Source: Actinomadura rudentiformis
GTDB lineage: Bacteria; Actinomycetota; Actinomycetes; Streptosporangiales; Streptosporangiaceae
Direction: 5' to 3'
Length of the DNA: 64,000 nucleotides
Assembly: GCF_008923185.1 (NCBI RefSeq)
Contig: NZ_WBMT01000002.1
Span: 310,001-374,000, forward strand
Positions 44,065 to 51,832 of this stretch are shown piece by piece; position 1 is the stretch's first letter; each line of letters starts with the position of its first letter. The notes under the pieces are model-generated. The model did no database searches, was not told where the DNA came from, and saw only the letters and a list, made by a program, of their open reading frames with translations. The position numbers and the translations under genes were made by a program.

Positions 44065-44289
44065 ATGATCCACGAAGTCCCCAGATCCTCTGGTGCGCGG
44101 CAGTGCCCCGTTTGCAGGCAGCGGCTTGCGCTGCCTGTCCGCCACGGAGGACGCCCTGGTTGTGCCGGGTGCGCCCGTGGCGGGCAGAGAACGCAAGCCC
44201 GTTCTGGCCCTGTCCCTCGCCCTGCCGGGAGGTCGTATGACGAAGCACAACGGACTCGCTCCGATCAAGGCCAGCTCGATGAACCTTGA
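44065..44289 (+). CDS. Small zinc-ribbon protein of AICE type
   Basis: A 74-residue frame from ATG 44065: MIHEVPRSSGARQCPVCRQR, then LALPVRHGGRP and a second CAGC pair. The RQCPVCRQRLALP opening is typical of small zinc-finger proteins at the ends of actinomycete integrative elements. It overlaps the next gene by 53 bases, more than usual, so the 3' half may be frameshifted relative to intact relatives. No Shine-Dalgarno is obvious. Confidence 0.45.
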   Translation: MIHEVPRSSGARQCPVCRQRLALPVRHGGRPGCAGCARGGQRTQARSGPVPRPAGRSYDEAQRTRSDQGQLDEP

Positions 44290-44572
44290 CCGACTCGCCC
44301 TGTACCCGGGTGAGCGTCCTTCGATCGTCTGCCCGTTCTGCGACACCTGGCGGCTATGGCGCCGCGGGATGCTGATGCCTCACCGGATCGATCAGTCGGA
44401 TCCGTCCTCGCCGCGCTGCGTGGGCAGCGGGCAGCGAATCCAGTTGGACCTGTCGCCGGCGCGGTGGCGCGCCGAGCTGGACGAGGCGCGCGCATTGGCC
44501 GCGCGACGCGCGTGCCAGGCGCGCTCCCCGCACACGCACCGCGCGCACCTGGCGCTGCCGTTGGAGGCCTAA
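44237..44572 (+). CDS. Small Cys-containing AICE protein
   Basis: A 111-residue protein. GGGAGG precedes ATG 44237 by 5 bases. Visible features are CPFCDTWRLWRRGM followed by a distant Cys and a helical, Arg/Ala-rich C-terminus (ARWRAELDEARALAARRACQ). It probably binds zinc through CxxC. Proteins of this kind recur in AICEs beside transfer genes; the function is unknown. A hairpin terminator follows about 90 bases after its stop. Confidence 0.6.
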   Translation: MTKHNGLAPIKASSMNLDRLALYPGERPSIVCPFCDTWRLWRRGMLMPHRIDQSDPSSPRCVGSGQRIQLDLSPARWRAELDEARALAARRACQARSPHTHRAHLALPLEA

Positions 44573-44663
44573 CCTCCGACCTGCGCGCATGCTTGGTGCG
44601 CTGCTCCCGTCTGGTGACGCGCAAACCGCGCGCTCCCCTCTTTGTTCCTCTCTGTTCGTTTCT

Positions 44664-44701
44664 GCGCCCCGGCCGACCTGTCAGGTCCTTTGCCGGGGCG
44701 C
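44664..44701 (+). terminator. Hairpin terminator
   Basis: GCGCCCCGGC (44664-44673) pairs perfectly with GCCGGGGCGC (44692-44701), with a smaller GACCT/AGGTC stem nested between, followed by TTGCTTGTG. It separates the small zinc-ribbon genes from the next operon. Confidence 0.7.
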
Positions 44702-44746
44702 TTGCTTGTGCTCGCCCGATCCGCGATCTGATGAAGGAGCGTCAGC

Positions 44747-45466
44747 ATGTTGACCATGTCCTCCACGCTGTGCGTGAACTCTGCCACCCGGCTGTTCACT
44801 CCGCATGAGGCCGCGATCATCGCGGCGGCCCGGCTCAGTTCCGCGCAGTCGGCCACCCGTCCGATCTATACGCCGTCGGTGCTGCGTGCCGCGGCTGACC
44901 TGCTGGCCGAGGTGTGGGCCGCGAGTGAACGCCACGGCGTCGCCCCGGCGGACTGGGAGACCCTGCACTGCGAGCTGGCGCCGCTGGCGCTGCAGGCCCG
45001 CATCGCCGCCTTCCACCGGGCCCCGGCGCCGGACATCGATCCGGCGGAGTTGCTGACCGAGGTGGTCCGCGCCGCCGAGCTGCAGGACGGTGAGCCGGTC
45101 CATCTGGTGGAGGCGCCGACGGCGATCAACGCCGATGACGCGTACATGGTGCTGGGCCGCCGTGCCGAGACCCCGGCCTGGGGACCGCGCGGGGACGCGC
45201 CGCTGGTGGTGATGCTGACCCGCCCGGCCCGCAGCGGCGTGGCGGCCGCGCCGTGGGAGTGGACGCTGGCCCCCGACGTGCCCGACGGCACGGTGAACAC
45301 CGCGTGCGTCATCGCGCCGCCGCCCTTCCCCTCGATGGCGCCGACGGTGGCCGCCGAGGTCGGTGCCATCGTGTCCGGTGTGCTGACCGGCGCCATCCAC
45401 CCGTGGGGCGGCGCCAACCGGCCGGGACGATTCCGCCGGGCCAGCGGGGCGAGGGTGGCTCGGTGA
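44747..45466 (+). CDS. Hypothetical AICE protein
   Basis: A 239-residue protein of unknown function. AAGGAG lies 10 bases before ATG 44747. The N-terminal half is helical (TRLFTPHEAAIIAAARLSSA, SVLRAAADLLAEVWAASERH); the C-terminal half has beta-rich LVVMLTRPARS and VNTACVIAPPPFP. There are no membrane segments. It is translationally coupled (GTGA) to the next small gene. I do not recognise a family. Confidence 0.65.
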   Translation: MLTMSSTLCVNSATRLFTPHEAAIIAAARLSSAQSATRPIYTPSVLRAAADLLAEVWAASERHGVAPADWETLHCELAPLALQARIAAFHRAPAPDIDPAELLTEVVRAAELQDGEPVHLVEAPTAINADDAYMVLGRRAETPAWGPRGDAPLVVMLTRPARSGVAAAPWEWTLAPDVPDGTVNTACVIAPPPFPSMAPTVAAEVGAIVSGVLTGAIHPWGGANRPGRFRRASGARVAR

Positions 45467-45720
45467 AGCCGGTCGTGGTGAGCACCGAGATCGACCCGGC
45501 CCGGGTGAACGGCTACGAGGACGAGTACCTGGCGGTCCTGTGGCACGTGGCGCAGATCAACCCCGCGCCGTTCGGAGACCGGGAAGCCGGAGAGCTCACC
45601 GAGAGGATCGGCCGGGAGATCATCCGCCGCTGGCTGTGGAGCCACCAGGACCGAGACCACGACTTCGAGCAGCTGCGGCAGCTCGGCAGTTGGCGCGGCG
45701 GCACCTTCGTCCTCAACTAG
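45463..45720 (+). CDS. Small hypothetical AICE protein
   Basis: An 85-residue acidic protein starting VKPVVVSTEIDPARVNGYED at GTG 45463, which overlaps the preceding stop. A helical centre (EDEYLAVLWHVAQINPAPFG) and RREIIRRWLW-like stretch are seen. No known motif. Overlap and coding bias support a real gene. Confidence 0.6.
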   Translation: MKPVVVSTEIDPARVNGYEDEYLAVLWHVAQINPAPFGDREAGELTERIGREIIRRWLWSHQDRDHDFEQLRQLGSWRGGTFVLN

Positions 45721-46097
45721 GCTCCCAGCTCCGAACCAGGCGGAGACGAGGGGAAGGAGGGCTCCGGCGGGGCGGTGGCCTGATGCCCGCCGCCTCGTCG
45801 CGGCGTTCCTGGATCCTCAAGCCATCCGCCATTGCCTTCGCACCTGGCCCCCTGGCGGATGGCCGCCCACCTGATGACGCGCAGGCAGCGCCCGGACCGC
45901 ATCGATCCTGAAGCTCAACTGGGTAGGTAAATTCCTGGGCCATTTCGTCGCCCGGATGGGGTGCGGGTCATGTCGTCACCCGATCGTGTCCGGCGTAGTG
46001 AGCGTGTCAGCGGTTGTTTGACGTACCTGAGATGTATGACGAGGTGAGCAAGTGCCCGATTTGCAGTGCCGGGTGGTCAAGCGGGAAGGAATCGGTC
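45721..46097. other. Gap of 377 bases with an inverted repeat, no confident gene
   Basis: It contains an 11-base inverted repeat (45821-45863) and then the promoter region of the DUF5131 gene. A 42-codon frame from 45783 has no ribosome-site support or similarity and is not called. A TTGACG at about 46018 could be a -35 element for the downstream gene. Confidence 0.5.
45821..45863 (+). terminator. 11-base inverted repeat, possible terminator
   Basis: GCCATCCGCCA (45821-45831) is exactly complementary to TGGCGGATGGC (45853-45863), with a 21-base loop, about 100 bases after the end of the preceding operon. There is no T-tract, so the terminator role is uncertain. Confidence 0.4.
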
Positions 46098-46874
46098 ATG
46101 GCTGACCGCAGCGCCATCGAATGGACCGAAGCGACGTGGAATCCCACCACCGGTTGCGACCGGGTTTCCGCTGGATGCGATCACTGCTATGCGTTGACGC
46201 TGGCCAAGCGGCTCAAGGCCATGGGCGCTGCCAAGTACCAGCAGGACGGAAATGAACGCACATCCGGACCCGGATTTGGGTTGACGCTTCATCCGGACTC
46301 GCTGGACTTGCCGCGGCGATGGCGGGCACCCCGACTGGTGTTCGTCAACTCGATGTCGGATCTGTTTCACGCTCGGGTACCGCGCGATTTCGTCCGACAA
46401 GTTTTCGCCGTGATGGCCGAGACCCCGCAGCACACCTACCAGATTCTGACCAAACGGGCCCGGCGACTGCGGTTGCTGGCGCCGGAACTGCCGTGGCCAC
46501 CGAACGTGTGGATGGGGGTGTCAGTCGAGGACACCACCACCCTGAACCGCATCGATGACCTGCGCGGCACCGGCGCGCAGGTCAAGTTCCTATCGTGTGA
46601 ACCGCTTCTGGGGCGCCTCACCGGGATCGATCTGACCGGCATCGACTGGGTCATTGGTGGCGGTGAAAGCGGCCCTGGGCATCGCCGCCTGGACCCGGAC
46701 TGGGTCAGGCATCTACGGGACGAATGCCTCGCTGCGGACGTGTCGTTCTTCTTCAAGCAATGGGGCGGGCGCACTCCCAAAGCCGGAGGCCGCACCATCG
46801 ACGGTCGTACCTGGGACCAACGACCCGACACCCAACACCAGGCAGACCCGGTCAAGACCGTCGCGTCGCTGTGA
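46098..46874 (+). CDS. DUF5131 (phage Gp37/Gp68-like) three-Cys-motif protein
   Basis: A 258-residue protein. MADRSAIEWTEATWNPTTGC and the following SAGCDHCYA give the three-cysteine motif (C-x7-C-x2-C) of the Gp37/Gp68 family, which resembles a radical-SAM cluster site; later FVNSMSDLFHARVP, LTKRARRL, WMGVSVED, VKFLSCEPLLG and WVIGGGESGPG are all family hallmarks. GGAAGGA precedes ATG 46098. It is followed 52 bases later by the gene for its usual partner (TcmP). The reaction is unknown; the pair is typical of mobile DNA. Confidence 0.85.
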   Translation: MADRSAIEWTEATWNPTTGCDRVSAGCDHCYALTLAKRLKAMGAAKYQQDGNERTSGPGFGLTLHPDSLDLPRRWRAPRLVFVNSMSDLFHARVPRDFVRQVFAVMAETPQHTYQILTKRARRLRLLAPELPWPPNVWMGVSVEDTTTLNRIDDLRGTGAQVKFLSCEPLLGRLTGIDLTGIDWVIGGGESGPGHRRLDPDWVRHLRDECLAADVSFFFKQWGGRTPKAGGRTIDGRTWDQRPDTQHQADPVKTVASL

Positions 46875-46914
46875 CCGTTCCCGGTCAGCACCTTTCCGGA
46901 AGTGCCCATCCGGG

Positions 46915-46920
46915 TACATT
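46915..46920 (+). promoter_or_regulatory. -10 element TACATT for a leaderless tcmP mRNA
   Basis: TACATT ends 6 bases before GTG 46927, and no Shine-Dalgarno is present, so transcription probably starts at the GTG. The partner gene would then have its own promoter in addition to any read-through from the DUF5131 gene. Confidence 0.5.
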
Positions 46921-46926
46921 CCCGGC

Positions 46927-48051
46927 GTGCCTGTCCCCTCTGAGCCGATCTGGTCATGCGACCCGCACACCGTGGCCAAGCATCAGATCCTCAAGGTCTA
47001 TCTCAAGCAATGGCTCCCGACCCTGCTGCTTGGCGGATATCGCGGCGTGACGTACGCGGAGGGCTTCGCAGGCAGCGGTGTCTACCAGGGTGGTGAGGCG
47101 GGCTCGCCGGTGATCGCGTTGCGGGCCGCGCTGGGACAGCGGCAGCTACTGGAGGCGGGCAAGACCGTCGACCTCGTCTTCATCGAAGAAGACCAGCGTC
47201 GCTTCGACATCCTGAAGCAGGAGCTGACCAAGGTCTGGGCCGCGGCCAGCCAAGCGGCGCCGGTGCCGGCGACGCTGCGGCGGCCGCATCTGCGATGCGC
47301 CGATCATGCCGATGTCCTGCTGCCGGTCCTGGAGCAGATCGGTGCGATGCGCCAGCCCGTCTTCGCGTTCCTGGACAGCTGGGGCGGCACCGACGTCCCC
47401 CTCGACATCGCCCGCGCGATCGCGACCGCCCCTGCCAGCGAAGTCCTGGTCACCTTCGGAACCCGCTATCTCATCCGGTTCGGCGAGCAAGACCGCCAGA
47501 AGGAAGAGGGCGACCGCGTCTTCGGCGGCACCGCGTGGCGGAAGGTCTTCACCCTGCCCGCCGGGCAGAAGAAGCTCTTCCTGGTGTCCACCTACCGCCG
47601 ATCGCTGCAAGAGGCGGGCTTCCGGTATGTGACCTCCTTCGAAATGCTCGACGAAGGAGGCCACGACCTACACCTGGTACACGGCACCTCCCACCTGCGC
47701 GGCCTAGAGAAGATGAAAAACGCCATGTGGGAGGTCGACAAGGTCGGTGGCGTCCAGTTCCGCGACCCCCGCGACCCCGCCCAAGGACTCCTGGAGCTCG
47801 GCCTTGAGCCCAACCTGATGGGGCCGCTCCATCGAGCCTTGCAGGCCCGGCTGACCGAACGCCCTCACACCGTGGCTGAGCTCAAGCAGCACGCGCTGTG
47901 TGAAACCGCCTACCGTGCCCAGCACGTCTTCCCGCTGGTCCGCCGCATGCTCCGCGAGGGCCACATCGAGCAATCCACACCCGGCCCGCTCAGCGACAAC
48001 ACCCTGCTTCAACTCGCCGGACCCAAGCCTGTTCAAGACAGCCTCTTCTAA
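46927..48051 (+). CDS. tcmP: Three-Cys-motif partner protein TcmP
   Basis: A 374-residue protein. Near the N-terminus KHQILKVYLKQWLPTLLLGG leads into YAEGFAGSGVYQGGEAGSP, the signature of the three-Cys-motif partner family; VFIEEDQRRFDILK and FAFLDSWGGTDVPLDIARAI follow, in positions like motifs of Rossmann methyltransferases. The last 70 residues form a winged-helix-like end (ELKQHALCETAYRAQHVFPL). It is always found next to a DUF5131-type protein, as here. The function is unknown; the two are candidates for a two-gene nucleic-acid-modifying or defence unit. Confidence 0.8.
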   Translation: MPVPSEPIWSCDPHTVAKHQILKVYLKQWLPTLLLGGYRGVTYAEGFAGSGVYQGGEAGSPVIALRAALGQRQLLEAGKTVDLVFIEEDQRRFDILKQELTKVWAAASQAAPVPATLRRPHLRCADHADVLLPVLEQIGAMRQPVFAFLDSWGGTDVPLDIARAIATAPASEVLVTFGTRYLIRFGEQDRQKEEGDRVFGGTAWRKVFTLPAGQKKLFLVSTYRRSLQEAGFRYVTSFEMLDEGGHDLHLVHGTSHLRGLEKMKNAMWEVDKVGGVQFRDPRDPAQGLLELGLEPNLMGPLHRALQARLTERPHTVAELKQHALCETAYRAQHVFPLVRRMLREGHIEQSTPGPLSDNTLLQLAGPKPVQDSLF

Positions 48052-48180
48052 CCAGGCTCCCACCCGGCTCACCGCCCGGTGGCCCATCGGTCATGCACCG
48101 GATGTCATGAAGCCCTCCTGGCTGCGCTTGAACTACCTGGCACTCAGCTCTCCGTAGCTTCCTGCCTTTCATCAACTGCT

Positions 48181-48212
48181 GCCCGCCCGGGATCGTCCCG
48201 GGCGGGCTTCTT
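48181..48212 (+). terminator. Strong rho-independent terminator after tcmP
   Basis: A perfect 12-base-pair stem, GCCCGCCCGGGA and its complement, with a TCG loop (48181-48207), is followed by TTCTTG. It isolates the DUF5131/TcmP pair from the downstream transfer operon. Confidence 0.85.
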
Positions 48213-48247
48213 GTCATGCCCCTCGATCGGAAAGGACGTCGCCCTCC

Positions 48248-48835
48248 ATGACGAGCATCGGAATCTTCCAGTTCAACGAGACCGACGACCGCGACCGCGC
48301 CAGCGACGGCGTCTCCCGCTACGGCGCGTACCTGCGGCAGCGGCCGGAGTTGTTCGCCGACTGGGACGACGACAGCGCCGTCACCACCGACCCGGCCGAC
48401 TTCGTCCGCTCGGCCTGGCAGGTCGCCACGCCGCCGGTGCTGACCGGCTACACCGAATGGACCGCCGAACGCGTCCAGAACATCACCTGCACCAACAGCG
48501 AGCACGACGGCTCCCTGATCGTGCGGGTCCAGATCGCGGTGCCGCGTCCCCGCGCGCTGGACAACCTGCCCGGGTGGGCCGACTGGGACCGCCACAACTT
48601 CGGTGACCCGGGCTTCTACACCCCCTACGACGACGATCTGGCTCGCCGCCCGGCGATGTTGACCAGCATCCTGCTGCTGGTCAACATCCCCAACCACCAG
48701 CTCTACACGCCCCAGGCCGCGCCCGGCCAGCTGTTGGTCGACGACGCCAAGGCCGCCATCCACCGCCTCGCCGCGCTCCTGGACGCCCACCTGGCCCCCG
48801 TGCTGGACGCCCTGGCCTGGGGTGAGCGCCGGTGA
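48248..48835 (+). CDS. Hypothetical AICE protein
   Basis: A 195-residue soluble protein starting MTSIGIFQFNETDDRDRASD. It has Trp/Asp-rich stretches (LFADWDDDSAVTTDPADFV, GWADWDRHNFGDPGFYTPYD) and a helical C-terminus. It opens the long transfer operon after the terminator at 48181. GAAAGGA lies 12 bases before the ATG. It overlaps the next gene by GTGA. No family recognised. Confidence 0.65.
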   Translation: MTSIGIFQFNETDDRDRASDGVSRYGAYLRQRPELFADWDDDSAVTTDPADFVRSAWQVATPPVLTGYTEWTAERVQNITCTNSEHDGSLIVRVQIAVPRPRALDNLPGWADWDRHNFGDPGFYTPYDDDLARRPAMLTSILLLVNIPNHQLYTPQAAPGQLLVDDAKAAIHRLAALLDAHLAPVLDALAWGERR

Positions 48836-49026
48836 AGCTCCGGCTGGTCGGGCTACCCGACGAGATCGACGACGCGGTGGAGGCGATCGGCCAGGTGGTG
48901 GAGGTCCTGGAGGTCTCCGCGCACTACCCGCGCCGCGGCAACACCCGGCAGGTGTCGGTCTACCTCGACATCCGCGTCAAGACCGCCATGCGCCCCGGTG
49001 AGGTGACCCGTGACGATCAAGACTGA
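48832..49026 (+). CDS. Small hypothetical AICE protein
   Basis: A 64-residue protein from GTG 48832, beginning VKLRLVGLPDEIDDAVEAIG, with a beta-alpha-beta pattern (VVEVLEVSAHYPRR, RQVSVYLDIRV). It overlaps the preceding gene by 4 bases and the next by 17. No function recognised; the tight overlaps support a real gene. Confidence 0.6.
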   Translation: MKLRLVGLPDEIDDAVEAIGQVVEVLEVSAHYPRRGNTRQVSVYLDIRVKTAMRPGEVTRDDQD

Positions 49027-49267
49027 TGCAAGCGGCCGCCCCTACGCGGTGGTGTTCTGCCCGCTGTGCCACGCGGTCACCACCGCCTCGGGTTCGGGTG
49101 TTGAGGGCGATCCGGTGATGTTTCCCGCGCACGTCTCCTTCACCGACCCGGCGGTGATGTGCCTGAACGAGCCCACGACCGCACGCGAGGTCCTCACCCG
49201 GGCGTGCCAGCTGCACACGGACACCGCCAAGCGCCAGTCCCGGGACGCCGACGCCGGCAAGCAGTGA
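49010..49267 (+). CDS. Small Cys-containing AICE protein
   Basis: An 85-residue protein from GTG 49010 with GAGGTGA upstream. It contains FCPLCHAVTT (CxxCH) near residue 17 and two further cysteines (MCLNEP, RACQLHTD), so it may bind zinc. It lies in the transfer operon. Function unknown. Confidence 0.6.
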   Translation: MTIKTDASGRPYAVVFCPLCHAVTTASGSGVEGDPVMFPAHVSFTDPAVMCLNEPTTAREVLTRACQLHTDTAKRQSRDADAGKQ

Positions 49268-49320
49268 CGTCCCGGGCCCTGAACCAACACCCATCCCCGA
49301 GGAGAAGGGGTCTTTCCATC

Positions 49321-49908
49321 ATGACCAACTACACCACCAACGGCCAGGACAAACCGCACCACACCCGGGCCGCCTCACTTCCGTCCCTCCCCCAAAGTCA
49401 GGCCCAGGCGGCGCTGACGGCCGCGCAGAACGCCGAGACCTTCGCCCACCAGCAGGGCGGCCGCTTCAACTACGCCGCCGGTTTCCGGGCGCTGCGCGAC
49501 GCGCAGGTCGGCTCCGGCCTGGCGGTCCTGGCGCTGGGCGAGGAACAGGCCGCCGCACACGCCGAACTCGCCGTCGGCCTGGACCGGCTCACGGCCGCGG
49601 TCGACCGGCTGACCGAGGCGGTGACCGCGGCGGCCGCGCCGCTGCCCGACGCTGCGGCCGGCCTGCGTGAGCAGCTCGCCGAGATGCAGACCGACCTGGG
49701 CGACGAGCTCAGCGAGTTGTCCACCGAAGTGGCCGAGGCCGGTGCCTCGGCCACCTCCGAGTTGGGCGACATCGCGGGGGCGCTGGCGGTCCTGGTGGAC
49801 CGGCTGGACCGGCCCCGCTGGTGGCAGTGGCGCCGCCGGAACGCGCTCAAGCGCGCGGTGGACCAGGTCCCGGCCGCCGTGAACGGAGAGGAGGAGCTGC
49901 TGGTATGA
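49321..49908 (+). CDS. Coiled-coil AICE protein
   Basis: A 195-residue helical protein. After a polar N-terminus (MTNYTTNGQDKPHHTRAASL) come AAFRALRDAQVGSG-like and a heptad stretch (LDRLTAAVDRLTEAVTAAAA, LREQLAEMQTDLGDELSELS). The C-terminus is basic with RPRWWQWRRRNALKRAVDQV, which could contact membrane lipids. AGAAGGGG lies about 12 bases upstream. Its stop overlaps the ATG of the DUF2637-type gene (ATGA). Probably a transfer accessory protein. Confidence 0.65.
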   Translation: MTNYTTNGQDKPHHTRAASLPSLPQSQAQAALTAAQNAETFAHQQGGRFNYAAGFRALRDAQVGSGLAVLALGEEQAAAHAELAVGLDRLTAAVDRLTEAVTAAAAPLPDAAAGLREQLAEMQTDLGDELSELSTEVAEAGASATSELGDIAGALAVLVDRLDRPRWWQWRRRNALKRAVDQVPAAVNGEEELLV

Positions 49909-51365
49909 GCTGGGACATCCGATCCGAGCGGATCGCCGCCCGGGCCGCTGCTGATAAGGCGCGGGCCGAGGCCGAGGCGATCCGGGCCAAGACCGCGCGT
50001 GAGGCGCGGCTGGCCGATGAGGAACTGAGGAGCAACCGCCAGGACCGCCGCCGGACCCGGGCGCGCGAGCGCCGCCAGGAGCTGGCGAAGAACGTCCGCC
50101 GGCACGGCGACCTGGCGCTGCCGACGCTGGCGGTGGGCGCTCCGGCGTTGATTGCCTGGCGGGGCCAGTTCGAGTTCGCGGCCGAGAAGATGAGGCTGGG
50201 GCTGATGGCTCCGCTGCTGCCGGTGGCGATCGAGGGCAGCGTGCTCTACAGCGCGTTCCTGACCCACCGAGCGGTGGCCGAGGGCCTGCCGGCGGGCCGG
50301 TACCGAGCACTGACCTGGACCCTGGCCGGTGTGGCGGCCGGAATGAACTTCTGGCACGGCCACGCGGCCGGCAGCGCGCAGGTGGGGGTGGCGCTGGCAC
50401 TGACCAGCCTGCTGAGCATCGTGCTGCTGGAACTGACGGTCGCGCTGCGCAAGGCCCGCACCACCAAGCAGCAGACCGGCCGCGACGCCGCGCAGATCCG
50501 GCGGGCGTTGATCCGACGGGTGCGGTACCCGCGACTGAGCATCGCGACGGCCGCGATCGCCGCCGCCCGCGACATCCCCACCGACCAGGCATGGCACGCG
50601 GCATGGGTCGACCGGTACGGCCTCGGACCCGAGGCCACGCGCAGCGAGCGCCGGATCGCCCGCGCGGTCATGCGCCGCCAGGCCCGCGCCGCCCGCCGCT
50701 CAGCCCGCAAAGGCGGCCTGACCGTCGTCGACGGCCAGGTCGTCCCCACCCAATGGTTCGACGACTCCAGTGAACGGCCCCATGAACGGGCGGGACAGCT
50801 GACGGTGGACGCACCGGTGGACGGTGAGGCTGAGCGGTCACGGCCGCTGGCTGAAGAACCCCAAGAGGTGCGCGAGACCGTCGCCCGCGTGCTCGGCCAG
50901 GACCTGGTCCGCGACGTCGAGCGGTACCTGAGCACCCGCACCGAACAGCCGGGCGGGCTGGCGGAACTGCCGACCGACGGGCCCCACGAACCGTCCGCTG
51001 CCGAGCGGTGGGGGAGCGGTGTTGACGGTGCCGATGAACGACCGGCGCCCGCTCACGACACCGACACCGGACGGATCGGTGAGAGCTGCGATGAGCGGCC
51101 GGTGAGCGCTCACGACGACGACGGTGAGCGGTCGCGTAAGCGGCCTGGTGAGCGGCCGCGTAAGCGCTCACCCAAGGGCCGCCGCTCACGTCGCGGCGGT
51201 CAGGGTGAGCACGCGCAGCGTCTGGCGCAGGTGCGGAAGCTGCTGGCCGAGGACCCCGAGATGAGCGGTGGGCAGATCGCCGCTCGGACAGGGATTCCGG
51301 AGTCGACCGCGCGGCGGCTGGCCGCCCAGGTCCGCGCTGAGCAGTCGGGCGGAGGTGAGGCGTGA
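49905..51365 (+). CDS. DUF2637-type spread/transfer protein with C-terminal HTH
   Basis: A 486-residue protein. A basic coiled N-terminus (AAARAAADKARAEAEAIRAK-like) is followed by four hydrophobic helices at about 75-185 (LTWTLAGVAAGMNFW, VGVALALTSLLSIVLLELTV), the DUF2637 layout known from Streptomyces-type conjugative elements. A polar Asp/Arg-rich linker at 290-430 contains repeated DERP and ERxRKRP units. The last 45 residues form a HTH (MSGGQIAARTGIPESTARRL). Such proteins assist intramycelial plasmid spread. The linker DNA is unusually rich in GTGAGCG repeats. Confidence 0.75.
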   Translation: MSWDIRSERIAARAAADKARAEAEAIRAKTAREARLADEELRSNRQDRRRTRARERRQELAKNVRRHGDLALPTLAVGAPALIAWRGQFEFAAEKMRLGLMAPLLPVAIEGSVLYSAFLTHRAVAEGLPAGRYRALTWTLAGVAAGMNFWHGHAAGSAQVGVALALTSLLSIVLLELTVALRKARTTKQQTGRDAAQIRRALIRRVRYPRLSIATAAIAAARDIPTDQAWHAAWVDRYGLGPEATRSERRIARAVMRRQARAARRSARKGGLTVVDGQVVPTQWFDDSSERPHERAGQLTVDAPVDGEAERSRPLAEEPQEVRETVARVLGQDLVRDVERYLSTRTEQPGGLAELPTDGPHEPSAAERWGSGVDGADERPAPAHDTDTGRIGESCDERPVSAHDDDGERSRKRPGERPRKRSPKGRRSRRGGQGEHAQRLAQVRKLLAEDPEMSGGQIAARTGIPESTARRLAAQVRAEQSGGGEA

Positions 51366-51832
51366 TGTTCGGCGCCGACCCACTGTCCTTCGCATGCGTG
51401 TTCATCGCCTTGTACGCCGCCCACGAGGTCGGTGACCAGTGGGTGCAAACCCACCACCAGGCGTGCGGCAAGGGCCGCCCCGGATGGAGCGGGGCGCTGC
51501 TGTGCGCCGCGCATGTGGCCACGCTGACGGCGACCAAGGCCGCCGCGCTCGCGCTGGTGGCAGGCGTGCTGCAACTGCCGCTCACCGGCTGGGCCGTCGT
51601 GGCCGGGCTGGCAGTAGACGCGGCCAGCCACTACTGGGCCGACCGCCGCGTCACCCTGGCCGCCCTGGCCCGGGCGGTGGGCAAGGCCGAGTACTACGCG
51701 CTGGGCGCTCCCCGCGCCGGCCACGACGACAACGTCTGCGCAGGTACCGGCTCCTTCCACCTGGACCAGGCCTGGCACAAGGGCTGGCTCCTGGTGGCCG
51801 CGCTGATCTGCTGCCTGGGGGTGAACGCATGA
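51362..51832 (+). CDS. Membrane protein, DUF3307-like
   Basis: A protein of 155-156 residues; GTG 51362 and the adjacent ATG 51365 are both possible starts and the former overlaps the previous stop. It has three to four hydrophobic segments (LSFACVFIALYAAHEVGDQW, KAAALALVAGVLQLPLTGW, GWLLVAALICCLG) and HYWADRR, which resembles the DUF3307 group. It is probably part of the spread machinery. Function unknown. Confidence 0.6.
   Translation: MMFGADPLSFACVFIALYAAHEVGDQWVQTHHQACGKGRPGWSGALLCAAHVATLTATKAAALALVAGVLQLPLTGWAVVAGLAVDAASHYWADRRVTLAALARAVGKAEYYALGAPRAGHDDNVCAGTGSFHLDQAWHKGWLLVAALICCLGVNA

Noticed and set aside
45783..45911. 42-codon open frame starting MPAASSRRSW between AICE genes
   Set aside because: No ribosome-site support, no recognisable similarity, and an inverted repeat lies inside it.
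46267..46699. Two copies of GACCCGGA, the known TraB recognition octamer of some Streptomyces elements
   Set aside because: Only two isolated copies, both inside the DUF5131 gene and 430 bases apart, without clustering.
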